From Sulfitobacter sp. DSM 110093 (GTDB lineage: Bacteria > Pseudomonadota > Alphaproteobacteria > Rhodobacterales > Rhodobacteraceae), in the NCBI RefSeq assembly GCF_022788715.1, contig NZ_CP085167.1:248001-312000 (forward strand): 64,000 bases of DNA. The letters are read 5' to 3'. Positions 9,110-18,025 of this stretch are shown in pieces (positions within the stretch are counted from its first letter, which is position 1; each line of letters opens with the position of its first letter). A program made the translations under genes and the position numbers. A model generated the notes under the pieces. It was not told where the DNA came from. It made no database searches and saw nothing but the letters and a program-made list of their open reading frames with translations.

Positions 9110-11034
9110 GCGCGCTGCGCGTCCAGATCGCCGATGCCGAGCACCTCAAGCACTTTGGCGGTGATTTGGTCGGCGTTCATACCCGCAACCGCATACATAT
9201 CCGTCGGGTTGGCCTGATCGATAAAGATGTCAGGCAGCACCATGGAGCGGAACTTGAGCCCCTTGTCAAAGACCGCTTCATCGGCAAGCAGTTGTGCCAC
9301 ATGGCTGCCAAAGCCGCCCACTGCGCCCTCTTCGATGGTGATCAGCGCTTCGTGATCCTCGGCCAGTTTGAGGATCATATCCCGGTCCAATGGCTTGGCA
9401 AACCGCGCGTCGGCGATGGTGGGAGTGATGCCTTTGGCGTTCAGTGCTTCGGCGGCCTTTTCGACCTCTTCTAAGCGGGTGCCAAAGGACAAAAGCGCGA
9501 CCTTGCTGCCCTCCCGGATAATCCGCCCCTTGCCGATCTCAAGCGGCGTGCCGCGCTCTGGCATCTCGACCCCGCGCCCTTCGCCGCGCGGATAGCGGAA
9601 GGCGATGGGTCCATCGTCATGCGCAGCGGCAGTGGCAACCATGTGGCGCAACTCGGCCTCATCTGCGGCGGCCATCACCACGAAACCCGGCAGGTTGGCA
9701 AGGAAGGCCACGTCGAATGCGCCCGCGTGGGTCGGCCCGTCGGCCCCCACCAGCCCGGCGCGGTCGATGGCGAAACGCACGGGCAGGCGCTGGATTGCGA
9801 CATCATGCACGACTTGGTCGTAACCGCGTTGCAGGAAGGTCGAATACATCGCGCAGAAGGGTTTCATCCCCGCAGCGGCAAGCCCCGCACAAAAGGTCAC
9901 GCCATGTTGCTCGGCGATGCCTACATCAAAGCAACGGCTGGGATAGCGTTCGGCGAATAGATCCAGCCCGGTGCCATCGGGCATCGCGGCGGTCACGGCG
10001 CAGATCTTGTCGTCCTCGGCAGCCTCGGCCAGCAGGCTGTCGGCGAAAACGCGGGTATAGCTGGGCGCGTTGGAGGGGGACTTCTTCTGCTCTCCCGTTA
10101 CCACGTTGAACTTGGCCGTGGCATGGCCGCGATCCCGCGCGGCCTCGGCAGGGCCATAGCCTTTGCCTTTTTGTGTCTGGATATGGATCAGGATCGGACC
10201 TGTCGCGCGTTGTTGCACTGTGCGCAAGACGGGCAGAAGCTGATCCATGTCATGCCCGTTGATTGGCCCGAGATAGGAGAACCCGAGGTTCTCAAACAGA
10301 GTACCGCCCACGGCCATGCCCTTGAGCATATCTTTGGCGCGTTTTGCCCCTTCGCGGAAGGGTCCGGGCAGCAGGCTCACCGCGCCTTTGGCGGCGGCTT
10401 TGAAATCTTGAAACGGCGCTTCGGCGTAGAGACGGCTGAGATAGCTCGACATCGCGCCGACGGGCGGGGCGATGGACATCTCGTTGTCGTTCAGAATAAC
10501 GATCAGACGCTTCTTCAGGTCGCCCGCGTTGTTCAGCGCCTCATAGGCCATGCCCGCGCTCATCGCGCCATCACCGATCACGGCGATCGCATCGCCCAAA
10601 CCTTCGGGGATCACGCCGCCCAGATCACGCCCAACGGCGAACCCCAATGCCGCTGAGATCGAGGTCGAACTATGCGCCGCGCCGAACGGATCATAGGGGG
10701 ATTCACTGCGTTTCGTGAAACCCGAAAGCCCGTCTTTCATGCGCAGGCTGCGGATGCGGTCGCGGCGTTCGGTGAGGATCTTGTGGGGGTAACACTGGTG
10801 GCTTACGTCCCAGATGATCTTGTCGCGCGGGGTGTCAAAGACCGCGTGCAGCGCCACGGTCAACTCTACCACACCAAGACCCGCGCCCAGATGCCCACCA
10901 GTTTCCGATACCGCTGAAATCGTCTCGGTCCGCAGCTCGCGGGCGACTTGCGTCAACTCTGCATCGGAAAGGCGCTTTAGGTCCGCGGGGCGGGTGATCT
11001 GATCTAGCAGGGGTGTGTCAGCGGTGTCACTCAT
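9106..11034 (-). CDS. dxs: 1-deoxy-D-xylulose-5-phosphate synthase
   Basis: 642 residues, standard length. This thiamine-diphosphate enzyme condenses pyruvate and glyceraldehyde 3-phosphate in the first step of the MEP isoprenoid pathway. Visible are the [13 protein letters not shown] motif (H49), the TPP/Mg motif [18 protein letters not shown] from residue 154, the pyrimidine-domain motifs [17 protein letters not shown] and [15 protein letters not shown], and the C-terminal [17 protein letters not shown]. It follows ispA by 42 bases on the same strand, in the xseB-ispA-dxs order common in alphaproteobacteria. Confidence 0.97.
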   Translation of the reverse strand: MSDTADTPLLDQITRPADLKRLSDAELTQVARELRTETISAVSETGGHLGAGLGVVELTVALHAVFDTPRDKIIWDVSHQCYPHKILTERRDRIRSLRMKDGLSGFTKRSESPYDPFGAAHSSTSISAALGFAVGRDLGGVIPEGLGDAIAVIGDGAMSAGMAYEALNNAGDLKKRLIVILNDNEMSIAPPVGAMSSYLSRLYAEAPFQDFKAAAKGAVSLLPGPFREGAKRAKDMLKGMAVGGTLFENLGFSYLGPINGHDMDQLLPVLRTVQQRATGPILIHIQTQKGKGYGPAEAARDRGHATAKFNVVTGEQKKSPSNAPSYTRVFADSLLAEAAEDDKICAVTAAMPDGTGLDLFAERYPSRCFDVGIAEQHGVTFCAGLAAAGMKPFCAMYSTFLQRGYDQVVHDVAIQRLPVRFAIDRAGLVGADGPTHAGAFDVAFLANLPGFVVMAAADEAELRHMVATAAAHDDGPIAFRYPRGEGRGVEMPERGTPLEIGKGRIIREGSKVALLSFGTRLEEVEKAAEALNAKGITPTIADARFAKPLDRDMILKLAEDHEALITIEEGAVGGFGSHVAQLLADEAVFDKGLKFRSMVLPDIFIDQANPTDMYAVAGMNADQITAKVLEVLGIGDLDAQRA

Positions 11035-11076
11035 CGGGGGCCTTTCTGGTGCCGGTGCGGCGCATGTGCCGCTCGA

Positions 11077-11961
11077 CTAGCTGTCGCGGGCAATAACGAA
11101 GGCGGCAGCGGCTCGCAAGCTCTGCGCCTCTTGTCCATAGTCAGATAGGGCGTCACAGGCCATGTCCACCAATTCGGCGGCGCGGGTTTTGGCCCCCGCC
11201 AACCCAAGGTGCGACACAAACGTTGCTTTGCCCGCCGCGTCATCTTTGCCCACGGCCTTGCCCACGGTCTCGGCGTCGCCTTCGACGTCAAGGATGTCAT
11301 CGGCGATCTGGAATGCAAGGCCAAGGTGTTTGGCGTAGGCCCCAAGGGCGGTGGCATCGGCACCGGCCATGCGGGGGCCAGCCATAGCAGACCATTCGAT
11401 CAACGCACCGGTCTTGCCCGCCTGAAGCGCCGTGATCTCGGCCAGCGAGAGCGGCGCGGGGGCGGCTTCGGCGGCGATATCTAGCGCTTGGCCGCCGACC
11501 ATACCGCCCACACCTGCCGCTTGCGCAAGGCTGGTCATCAGGGTCAGACGCGCCTCCGCAGGGCAGGCAAGCTGTCCGAGCAGTTCAAATGCCAGCGTTT
11601 GCAGCGCATCCCCGGCCAGAACGGCGGTCGCCTGATCCCACTTGCGGTGCACGGTGGGCTGGCCCCGGCGCAGATCGTCGTCGTCCATACAGGGTAGATC
11701 GTCATGCACCAGCGAATAGGCATGCAACGCTTCGATCGCGCCCGCTGCCGGGGCGGCCATGCCGGGGGCGATACCGTGCAGCCGGGCAGATTCGATCACC
11801 AGAAAGCCGCGCAGCCCTTTACCACCACCGCAGGCATAGCGCATTGCCTCGGCCACCGGGCCTTTGCGCTCGGTCAAGGCCGCTTCGATCTGCGCTTGTG
11901 CCAGATCACGGGCATGGGCAAGCGCCTCTGCCAAGGAAAGGGGGGTGGGCTGGAAGGTCAT
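11077..11961 (-). CDS. ispA: Polyprenyl (geranyl/farnesyl) diphosphate synthase
   Basis: 294 residues from the ATG at 11961. A TTG four codons upstream overlaps the xseB stop and is a possible alternative start. It elongates isoprenyl diphosphates with IPP. The first aspartate-rich motif HDDLPCMDDDDLRRG (about 86-100) and the second, FQIADDILDVEGDAE (about 220), are intact, and GGGKGLRGFLV holds the IPP-binding region. It forms an operon with xseB upstream and dxs downstream, both of which it usually accompanies. Confidence 0.95.
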   Translation of the reverse strand: MTFQPTPLSLAEALAHARDLAQAQIEAALTERKGPVAEAMRYACGGGKGLRGFLVIESARLHGIAPGMAAPAAGAIEALHAYSLVHDDLPCMDDDDLRRGQPTVHRKWDQATAVLAGDALQTLAFELLGQLACPAEARLTLMTSLAQAAGVGGMVGGQALDIAAEAAPAPLSLAEITALQAGKTGALIEWSAMAGPRMAGADATALGAYAKHLGLAFQIADDILDVEGDAETVGKAVGKDDAAGKATFVSHLGLAGAKTRAAELVDMACDALSDYGQEAQSLRAAAAFVIARDS

Positions 11962-11969
11962 GCAGGCGG

Positions 11970-12212
11970 TCAAAGCCCTTCGACGGGTTTCAGCCCATTC
12001 GGGTTGCCATCGCCATCCAGCGTGATCGCGGCGACTTTTTCTTCGGCCTCTTTCAGCTTGGTTTCGCAGCGCGCCTTAAGCTTGGCCCCGCGTTCGTAGA
12101 GCGCGATGCTTTCGTCCAGCGCGACATTGCCATTTTCAAGCTGGCCCAAGACTTTTTCAAGCTCGGCCATGGCGGTCTCAAAGTTCATCTCTTCTACGGG
12201 TGTGTCAGACAT
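11970..12212 (-). CDS. xseB: Exodeoxyribonuclease VII small subunit
   Basis: 80 residues. The conserved core FETAMAELEKVLGQLENGNVALDESIALYERGAKL covers about 10-45 and is the XseB helical hairpin that binds XseA; the tail KEAEEKVAAITLDG follows. The start at 12212 (MSDTPVEEMNF) is preferred over one 54 bases further up because family members begin there. It is the first gene of xseB-ispA-dxs. XseA is not in this window. Confidence 0.93.
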   Translation of the reverse strand: MSDTPVEEMNFETAMAELEKVLGQLENGNVALDESIALYERGAKLKARCETKLKEAEEKVAAITLDGDGNPNGLKPVEGL

Positions 12213-12322
12213 TACGCGCCTCGTTGGTCGGAATTTCGCGCGACAATAGAACTTCGCGCCGCGCATTGCTAGCGGGCTTGCGTGATGAATTTTACCGGCC
12301 CGTTTGGGCAGGCGGGCCTAGC

Positions 12323-13024
12323 TCAGTCCGGCGCCAGCATATAGCCCGCGCCGCGCACGGTTTGCAGGTATTGCGGCTGTTTCGGATCGCTTTCGATCTT
12401 GCGGCGCAGGCGGGTGATCTGAACATCAACCGCGCGTTCCTGCGCTTGGCCCCGGTCGCGGCCCAATTCTTCGACCAGTTTGGACCGGCTGAGGGCGATA
12501 CCGGGTTGCGCGGCAAAGATCTTCATCAGTTGCACTTCGGTCGCGGTGAGGCGTACCAGATCGTCGCCCTGCCACATCTCGCCCCGCTCCATGTCATAGC
12601 GGATCACGCCGAGCGACAGGACTTTTGGCGCGGCATCGGCGGCAGAGGTATCGGGCATACGGCGCAAGATCGCATTGATGCGCAGCAGCAGTTCTTTCGG
12701 CTCAAAGGGTTTGGGCAGGTAATCATCGGCCCCGGCCTCCAACCCTTCAATGCGGTTGTCTGTCTCGCCCTTGGCGGTCAGCAGCAAGATCGGCGTTTGC
12801 AGGGTTTCGCGCAACGATCGGGTCAGCGCCATGCCGTCTTCGCCGGGCATCATCACGTCGAGCACGATGAGGTCGAATTCCAACCCGGCCAGCACCCGGC
12901 GGGCATGGGCGGCATCGCGGGCGGTGCTGACCAGAAAGCCATGCCGCATCAAGAATTTCTTCAACAGGCTGCGGATGCGTTCATCGTCGTCGACAACCAG
13001 CAGGTGCGCGTCAAGCTCGTTCAT
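12323..13024 (-). CDS. petR: OmpR-type response regulator, PetR-like
   Basis: 233 residues: a receiver domain (about 7-118) with acidic pocket DDDE at 12-15, phospho-acceptor D56 in LIVLDVMMPGEDG and K105 in LPKPF, then a winged-helix output domain (about 135-230) ending VRGAGYMLAPD. It closely fits PetR, described upstream of the cytochrome bc1 (pet) genes in Rhodobacter capsulatus. It overlaps the MarR-type petP gene by ATGA, the same pair arrangement. No sensor kinase is adjacent. The symbol is given by family and context. Confidence 0.85.
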   Translation of the reverse strand: MNELDAHLLVVDDDERIRSLLKKFLMRHGFLVSTARDAAHARRVLAGLEFDLIVLDVMMPGEDGMALTRSLRETLQTPILLLTAKGETDNRIEGLEAGADDYLPKPFEPKELLLRINAILRRMPDTSAADAAPKVLSLGVIRYDMERGEMWQGDDLVRLTATEVQLMKIFAAQPGIALSRSKLVEELGRDRGQAQERAVDVQITRLRRKIESDPKQPQYLQTVRGAGYMLAPD

Positions 13025-13545
13025 GGGGCGCTTTCGCGCAGCCGGTCAAAGCTTTGGCGCATTTCAGGGTCCATCATGGCCTCCAATACCGTTCTGAAAC
13101 CGGCCACGGCGTCGGGCCCGGCGGTGCGAAAGGCCAGCCGCATGCGCGCGCGCTGAGCGTCCGATAGCTCCTGTTCCAGCTTGCGACCCTCGTCGGTCAG
13201 GAACAGATGCCGCTCGCGCTTGTCATTGCGGCCAACCTTGCTTTGCACCAGACCATCGGCGATCAACGTGCGCAAGACACGGTTGAGCGATTGTTTCGTG
13301 ACCCCAAGGATGTTGAGCAGGTTGTTCACTGTCGTGCCGGGGGCGCGGTTGATAAAGTGGATGGCGCGGTGATGCGCGCGGCCATAGGCCATATCGGCCA
13401 GAATCCTATCGGGATCCGCAGTAAAACCGCGATAGGCAAAGAACATCGCTTCAATCCCCTGCCGCAGTTGTTCGTCGGTCAAAAACAGAAGGCTGTCGCC
13501 ACTGCTAGGGGCCATCATGCGCCCGTCAGCCATAGTATATCTCAT
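13021..13545 (-). CDS. petP: MarR-family transcriptional regulator, PetP-like
   Basis: 174 residues. A MarR winged helix covers about 40-145, with ITRA-type helix-turn-helix TTVNNLLNILGVTKQSLNRVLRTLIADGLVQ and wing RNDKRERHLFLTDEG. GAGAGAG precedes the first ATG (13545); a second ATG four codons later is possible. It is co-transcribed with petR (4-base overlap), as in Rhodobacter capsulatus petP-petR. It is divergent from ilvE, with about 160 bases between, so it may share a control region with it. Confidence 0.85.
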   Translation of the reverse strand: MRYTMADGRMMAPSSGDSLLFLTDEQLRQGIEAMFFAYRGFTADPDRILADMAYGRAHHRAIHFINRAPGTTVNNLLNILGVTKQSLNRVLRTLIADGLVQSKVGRNDKRERHLFLTDEGRKLEQELSDAQRARMRLAFRTAGPDAVAGFRTVLEAMMDPEMRQSFDRLRESAP

Positions 13546-13586
13546 TCTCTCTCGGGCCTGTTGGGGGTCAGTTTACGTCAGCGTTG

Positions 13587-13615
13587 TTGACATTCCAATA
13601 GTGAAAGGCTATCGA
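13587..13615 (+). promoter_or_regulatory. Candidate sigma-70-type promoter of ilvE
   Basis: TTGACA and TATCGA are separated by 17 bases, about 90 bases upstream of the ilvE start, in the petP-ilvE intergenic region. The -35 box is a perfect consensus; the -10 keeps TAT. Assigned by pattern only. Confidence 0.4.
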
Positions 13616-13704
13616 ATCCCGTGTTTTGCGCAATTAAATGTCGATATTGAGTTGATACAGCGCAATTTTTGAAAAGATAGCGGGTCATTTGGAGGGGAAA
13701 CACC

Positions 13705-14574
13705 ATGGCAGGCGGATATGACAACCGGGACGGGCACATCTGGATGGATGGCAAAATGGTCGAGTGGCGCGAGGCCAATGTCCACATCCTAACCCATGCG
13801 CTGCACTATGCGTCTTCGGTGTTCGAGGGCGAGCGCGCCTACAACGGCAAGATCTTCAAAAGCCGGGAGCATTCCGAGCGTTTGAAGCGCTCGGCCGAAA
13901 TGATCGACTTTGAGATCCCCTACACCATTGACGAGATCGAAGCCGCCAAGGCCGAAGTCCTCGCCGCCTCTGGCCTGCAAGACGCCTATGTGCGCGCGGT
14001 CGCATGGCGCGGTGTTGGCGAAGACATGGGTGTCGCCTCGGCCCGCAACCCGGTGCGCTTGGCTATCGCGGCATGGGAATGGGGTGCCTATTACGGTGAC
14101 GCCAAGATGAAGGGCGCCAAGCTCGACATCTCCAAATGGAAGCGCCCCTCGCCTGAGACGATCCCAAGCCACGCCAAGGCGGCGGGTCTCTATATGATCT
14201 GCACCATGTCCAAACACGCCGCCGAAGCAAAGGGCTGTTCGGACGCGATGATGTACGACTACCGCGGCTATGTGGCCGAGGCGACGGGCGCGAATATCTT
14301 CTTCGTCAAGGATGGCGAAGTGCACACGCCGACGCCTGATTGCTTCCTTAACGGCATCACCCGTCAGACGGTCATTGGCATGTTGAAAGACAAGGGGATT
14401 ACCGTCCACGAGCGCCACATCATGCCCGAGGAGCTGGAAGGCTTTGAGCAGTGCTGGCTGACCGGCACCGCCGCCGAAGTGACCCCGGTGGGGCAAATCG
14501 GCGACTGGAAGTTTGAGGTCGGCGCGCTGACCCGTGAGATTGCCTTGGACTATGAAAAGCTGGTGCGCAGCTAA
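13705..14574 (+). CDS. ilvE: Branched-chain amino-acid aminotransferase
   Basis: 289 residues, fold-type IV PLP aminotransferase of leucine, isoleucine and valine metabolism. Motifs in order: HALHYASSVFEGERAY (31-46), the PLP lysine K158 in SHAKAAGLY, EATGANIFFVKDG (about 193-205), LNGITRQTVI, and CWLTGTAAEVTPV near 252-264. GGAGGGG lies upstream of the ATG. It converges on pxpA, and the two stop codons overlap, leaving no room for a terminator. Confidence 0.95.
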   Translation: MAGGYDNRDGHIWMDGKMVEWREANVHILTHALHYASSVFEGERAYNGKIFKSREHSERLKRSAEMIDFEIPYTIDEIEAAKAEVLAASGLQDAYVRAVAWRGVGEDMGVASARNPVRLAIAAWEWGAYYGDAKMKGAKLDISKWKRPSPETIPSHAKAAGLYMICTMSKHAAEAKGCSDAMMYDYRGYVAEATGANIFFVKDGEVHTPTPDCFLNGITRQTVIGMLKDKGITVHERHIMPEELEGFEQCWLTGTAAEVTPVGQIGDWKFEVGALTREIALDYEKLVRS

Positions 14575-15338
14575 ACGCTGCCGCCGAACTTTGCCAAAGT
14601 TACCCCGCCGTCCTGCAAACCCTTGCGGACGGCGGTTGCGATTTGAACGGCCTCTGCCGTGTCGCCATGCAGACAGATCGTGTCGATCCGCGTGGGGATG
14701 TGTTTGCCGCTTTCGGTGATGATCGCGCCGGCTTTGACCATCTCGACCATCCGCGCCGCGGCGGTGTTGGCGTCATGGATCACGGCACCCGGCTTACTGC
14801 GGTCGACCAGCGTGGCGTCATCGTTATAGGCGCGGTCGGCAAAGATTTCTCCGGCCCAGTTGCAGCCTAGTGATTTCACCGCCCGTTCCTGCGCTGTGGA
14901 GGCGAGGACCATGACGATGAGATCGGGCGCCACGCTCAGCGCCGCCTCATAGAGATCGCGGGCCAAGCCTTCATCCTCAGACGCCATATTTGCCAGCGCC
15001 CCGTGCAGTTTCAGATGCCGCACTTCGGCCCCGACGCTCCGCGCCATGCCGACGCTTGCCGCGACCTGATAGCGGATTTGGTTCTGCAAGGTGCTGCGCG
15101 GCACCGAGAGGCGGTTGCGGCCAAAACCAGCGAGGTCCATGAACCCCGGATGCGCGCCGATGCCGACGCCGTTTTCATGGGCCATCCGCATCGTCGCCGC
15201 CATCACATCCGCGTCACCCGCATGGCCACCGCAGGCGATGTTGGCCGAGGTCACGACCTTCAACAGTGCCGCGTCGTCGCCCATCGTCCAAGGGCCAAAG
15301 CTTTCGCCCATGTCGGCGTTCAGATCGACGGATGTCAT
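14571..15338 (-). CDS. pxpA: 5-oxoprolinase subunit PxpA (LamB/YcsF family)
   Basis: 255 residues with the LamB/YcsF signature near the N-terminus, DLNADMGESFGPW (5-17), and TSANIACGGHAGD (about 30-43), whose acidic and histidine residues line the active site. With PxpB and PxpC it opens 5-oxo-L-proline (pyroglutamate) to glutamate with ATP. It is the last gene of a minus-strand operon and overlaps pxpC by ATGA. Confidence 0.95.
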   Translation of the reverse strand: MTSVDLNADMGESFGPWTMGDDAALLKVVTSANIACGGHAGDADVMAATMRMAHENGVGIGAHPGFMDLAGFGRNRLSVPRSTLQNQIRYQVAASVGMARSVGAEVRHLKLHGALANMASEDEGLARDLYEAALSVAPDLIVMVLASTAQERAVKSLGCNWAGEIFADRAYNDDATLVDRSKPGAVIHDANTAAARMVEMVKAGAIITESGKHIPTRIDTICLHGDTAEAVQIATAVRKGLQDGGVTLAKFGGSV

Positions 15339-16366
15339 GGCTTGTCCTTTTCGAAGGGGTCGGCGGTGGCCGAGACCACGCCGGAGATCAGTTGATAGCC
15401 CAAGAGGTCACGGATCCGCGCGGGATCGCGCAAGAGCGGTTGGCGGCGCTTGGGTAGGGTAGCGAGGTCGGCGCGGTGGCGCGTCTCGGCGGCGAGGGCT
15501 TCGTCGAGGTCGATAAACTCGAACTGCAGCGCCGCGCCGGGCTGCGCCTGCGCGACGATCGGCAGGTCGCAGGGGATCACCGTGCCAATGCGGGGGTAGC
15601 CGCCGGTGGTCTGACATTCACACATCAGCACGAAGGGCGCGCCGTCGCCAGTGATCTGGATGTCGCCGGGGGTGATGACCTCAGAGACGATGGTAAGCTG
15701 CCCGCCGGTCGCGAAACCCTCGCCCTCGTGATCCATCCGTGCGCCCATGCGGTTGGCGCGGGCATCGCGGCGGAAGGTGGTTTCGGTAAAGCGCGCACGG
15801 GTTGCCTCGTCAAAGGCGTCGGTCTGCATGGAGGCGACGATGCGAACACGCTCCGCGCCAAAGCGGCTGTCGCGGGGCAGGGTCAGGTTCGTCTCTCCGC
15901 CCTTGTCCGCCCCCAGCGGCAGGGTCTCACCACTTTGCAGCAGCGCGCCCATGCCAGCGGCCAGATGGCTTGAGCGTGACCCCATCACCGGCTCAACATC
16001 AAAGCCGCCGCCCACATGCAGGTAGCCGTAAGCCCCGTCCCGCCCGCCGCCGATGGTCAGTTTGGCCCCCGCAGGCAGCAGGTGGCTGGCGTTCCATGCA
16101 ATCGGGTCACCGTCGATGCTCACTTGCATCTGCGCGCCGGTCAGCGCGATGCGGATGTCTTGATCGGCATGAAAACTGCCGCCGCTGCCCGCCATTTCAA
16201 TTGCCGCACAGTTCGGGTCCTGGCCCAGCAAGGCGGCCCCTTCGTGCAGGGCGGTCGGGTCCGCCGCACCGCCATGGGTCAAGCCCAAAGCCCGGTAGCC
16301 GGGGCGGCCAAGGTCTTGGACCGTCATCGTCGGGCCAGCTTGGAAGATGGTCAGCGTGCCGCTCAT
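15335..16366 (-). CDS. pxpC: 5-oxoprolinase subunit PxpC (biotin-dependent carboxyltransferase-like)
   Basis: 343 residues of the allophanate hydrolase subunit 2/KipA family: FQAGPTMTVQDLGRPGYRALGLTHGGAAD at 8-36, LTIGGGRDGAYGYLHVGGG (about 105-124), and ITGDGAPFVLMCECQTTGGYPRIGTVI (about 235-262). It joins PxpB to form the ATP-dependent kinase part of 5-oxoprolinase. Both ends overlap neighbours by four bases, indicating translational coupling in pxpB-pxpC-pxpA. Confidence 0.94.
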   Translation of the reverse strand: MSGTLTIFQAGPTMTVQDLGRPGYRALGLTHGGAADPTALHEGAALLGQDPNCAAIEMAGSGGSFHADQDIRIALTGAQMQVSIDGDPIAWNASHLLPAGAKLTIGGGRDGAYGYLHVGGGFDVEPVMGSRSSHLAAGMGALLQSGETLPLGADKGGETNLTLPRDSRFGAERVRIVASMQTDAFDEATRARFTETTFRRDARANRMGARMDHEGEGFATGGQLTIVSEVITPGDIQITGDGAPFVLMCECQTTGGYPRIGTVIPCDLPIVAQAQPGAALQFEFIDLDEALAAETRHRADLATLPKRRQPLLRDPARIRDLLGYQLISGVVSATADPFEKDKP

Positions 16367-17091
16367 GTCAGCGCCTCCCGCTCGGCACCGCCGGTGGGGT
16401 CATCGGCGATGCGGTCGAACTCTTGCCGGGTGATCGACGGGAATATCAGCTCATCGCCCGGCGACAGGGGGAAGGGCATGTCGCTGCCAGGTCGGAAGGT
16501 GCGAAAGGCCGTCTGGCCGATATGCCGCCAGCCGGTGGGGGAGGCATTGGTGAAGATGATCAACTGCCGGATCGCGACGACCAGCGAGCCCGGCGGCACC
16601 GATTTCGTCAGCCCCTGTTGGCGCGGAATGTCCCAATGCGGGGGCAGTTCGCCCATATAGGGCTGGCCGGGGGCGAAGCCGATGGTCAGCACCCGCACCC
16701 GCGCCTGCGACAGTTCCGCGATCGCCGCGTCGGGGTCGAGGCCCGCGGCCTCGGCGGCCTCCTCCAACTGCGGGGCAAGATCGGTGCCATAGACGGTCGG
16801 CACATGCCACAGGCTACGTCCGGCGGGGAGGGCTTCGGCGAACCAGTCGCGGGCTTCGAGTAATCCGCGCAGACGGTCGGTCATCTTTGCGATGGCCTCC
16901 TGCGAAACCTCAAACTGCACTAAGGTCGACACCAGCGAGGTGCTCGTCTCGCTCACCTCGGGCCAGTCCTGCTCCTCTACCGCCGCGCGAAAGGCGAGGG
17001 CGGCGCGGTTGGCGGGTTCGGACATCTTCTCGGCAAAGGTGACCAATAGGCCAGAGAGACCGACGCTGCGGATGCGGGGCCAGTCAGTCAT
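16363..17091 (-). CDS. pxpB: 5-oxoprolinase subunit PxpB (KipI family)
   Basis: 242 residues of the allophanate hydrolase subunit 1/KipI family. Conserved parts are HVPTVYGTDLAPQLEEAA (about 134-151), VRVLTIGFAPGQPYMGELP (about 169-187) and the C-terminal FRPGSDMPFPLSPGDELIFPSI. It is longer at the N-terminus than many homologues, and a shorter start cannot be excluded. It overlaps the membrane-protein gene upstream by eight bases and pxpC by four. Confidence 0.93.
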   Translation of the reverse strand: MTDWPRIRSVGLSGLLVTFAEKMSEPANRAALAFRAAVEEQDWPEVSETSTSLVSTLVQFEVSQEAIAKMTDRLRGLLEARDWFAEALPAGRSLWHVPTVYGTDLAPQLEEAAEAAGLDPDAAIAELSQARVRVLTIGFAPGQPYMGELPPHWDIPRQQGLTKSVPPGSLVVAIRQLIIFTNASPTGWRHIGQTAFRTFRPGSDMPFPLSPGDELIFPSITRQEFDRIADDPTGGAEREALT

Positions 17092-18019
17092 CGGAGAGCA
17101 TCCTTTCGTAAAGGCGCGGCAGCAGCACCGGGGTCAGATACATCGGCAGTTGCCAGCAGCCGATAAAGATCATCAAGGGCGCGACGACCTCGGCAGGCAG
17201 CGCCACGAGGAACAGCGCGATATTGCGGTTGCCTGCACCAATCGCCAGCGGGCCGGCCACGGCGCGCAGCGGGCCGCGCCGGGTCAGCAGCAATGTGCCC
17301 GCTTGCAACAGATAGCTTAGGGCGAAGGCCAGCACCGTCCAGCCCGCCACCGCCCAAGGATCGCTCCGCAGCGCGTGGTTGAGTGCCGCCATGAGCCCGA
17401 TGACGATGACCGAGAAGGCCAGCACCGACGCCCCGTCGAGCGCCTCGATCTGACGCGCTGAGGGGCGCGGCAAGAGGACATGGCGCAGGGCAAAGCCCAA
17501 GCCCGTCGCCCCAAGGATCACCGCCAACAGACGCAGCGCGGCTTGGGCCACGTCCGAGGCTGGTCCGAGTTGCGGCAGCAAGGCCAAGACCGGCAGTACC
17601 GTCAGCGGAAAAGCCGCGGTGCCCAGCACCATCAGTTGCATCATCCGCCCGGCGTCGAGCCGCAGCAACAGGGCAAGGTTGACGCTGCCCGTCAGCGCTG
17701 GGGCCGCGGCGGCCAGCGTCACGGCCAGTGCGGCGGGGGTCTGCCCCAGCCCGGCCAGCACGAAGCCCCCCAACAGCGCCAGCGGCAGCAGCGTCTGCAA
17801 AGCCAGCACTGAGGCCAGCCCCCAAAGCAGATCCCGTACAGCCCCGAGTGCCGCGCGATGCCCGATCCTGAGCGCGGTGATCGTCAGCAGCGCGGCCACC
17901 ATCTGCGGCAGCCAGTCGGCCAGCGCCGCCGCAAGGCTGGGCAGTCCCAGCCCCGCCAGCAGCCCCACGATCAGGCAGGCCCGCGCATGGCGCGAGGCCA
18001 GTCTGAGGATATGCAGCAT
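17084..18019 (-). CDS. BASS-like (bile acid:sodium symporter fold) membrane protein
   Basis: 311 residues, very hydrophobic, about nine or ten predicted helices, few charges. The AAAAPALTGSVNLALLLRLDAGRMMQLMVLGTAAFPLTVLPV stretch (about 103-145) and GAGNRNIALFLVALP (about 272-286) resemble the crossover regions of bile-acid/sodium symporters. A second open frame overlaps almost all of this one, but it lacks hydrophobic periodicity and reads like GC-rich shadow. It sits inside the TRAP-oxoprolinase operon between dctM and pxpB, so a transport role for the same substrate or its product is plausible. The family call is by pattern. Confidence 0.6.
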   Translation of the reverse strand: MLHILRLASRHARACLIVGLLAGLGLPSLAAALADWLPQMVAALLTITALRIGHRAALGAVRDLLWGLASVLALQTLLPLALLGGFVLAGLGQTPAALAVTLAAAAPALTGSVNLALLLRLDAGRMMQLMVLGTAAFPLTVLPVLALLPQLGPASDVAQAALRLLAVILGATGLGFALRHVLLPRPSARQIEALDGASVLAFSVIVIGLMAALNHALRSDPWAVAGWTVLAFALSYLLQAGTLLLTRRGPLRAVAGPLAIGAGNRNIALFLVALPAEVVAPLMIFIGCWQLPMYLTPVLLPRLYERMLSDD

Positions 18020-18025
18020 GATTGA

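Noticed and set aside
10123..10656. Long open frames antisense to dxs, and similar ones antisense to ade, pxpC, dctM, fadJ and others
   Set aside because: They lie opposite conserved enzymes in GC-rich sequence, have no family features or ribosome sites, and are expected by codon bias.
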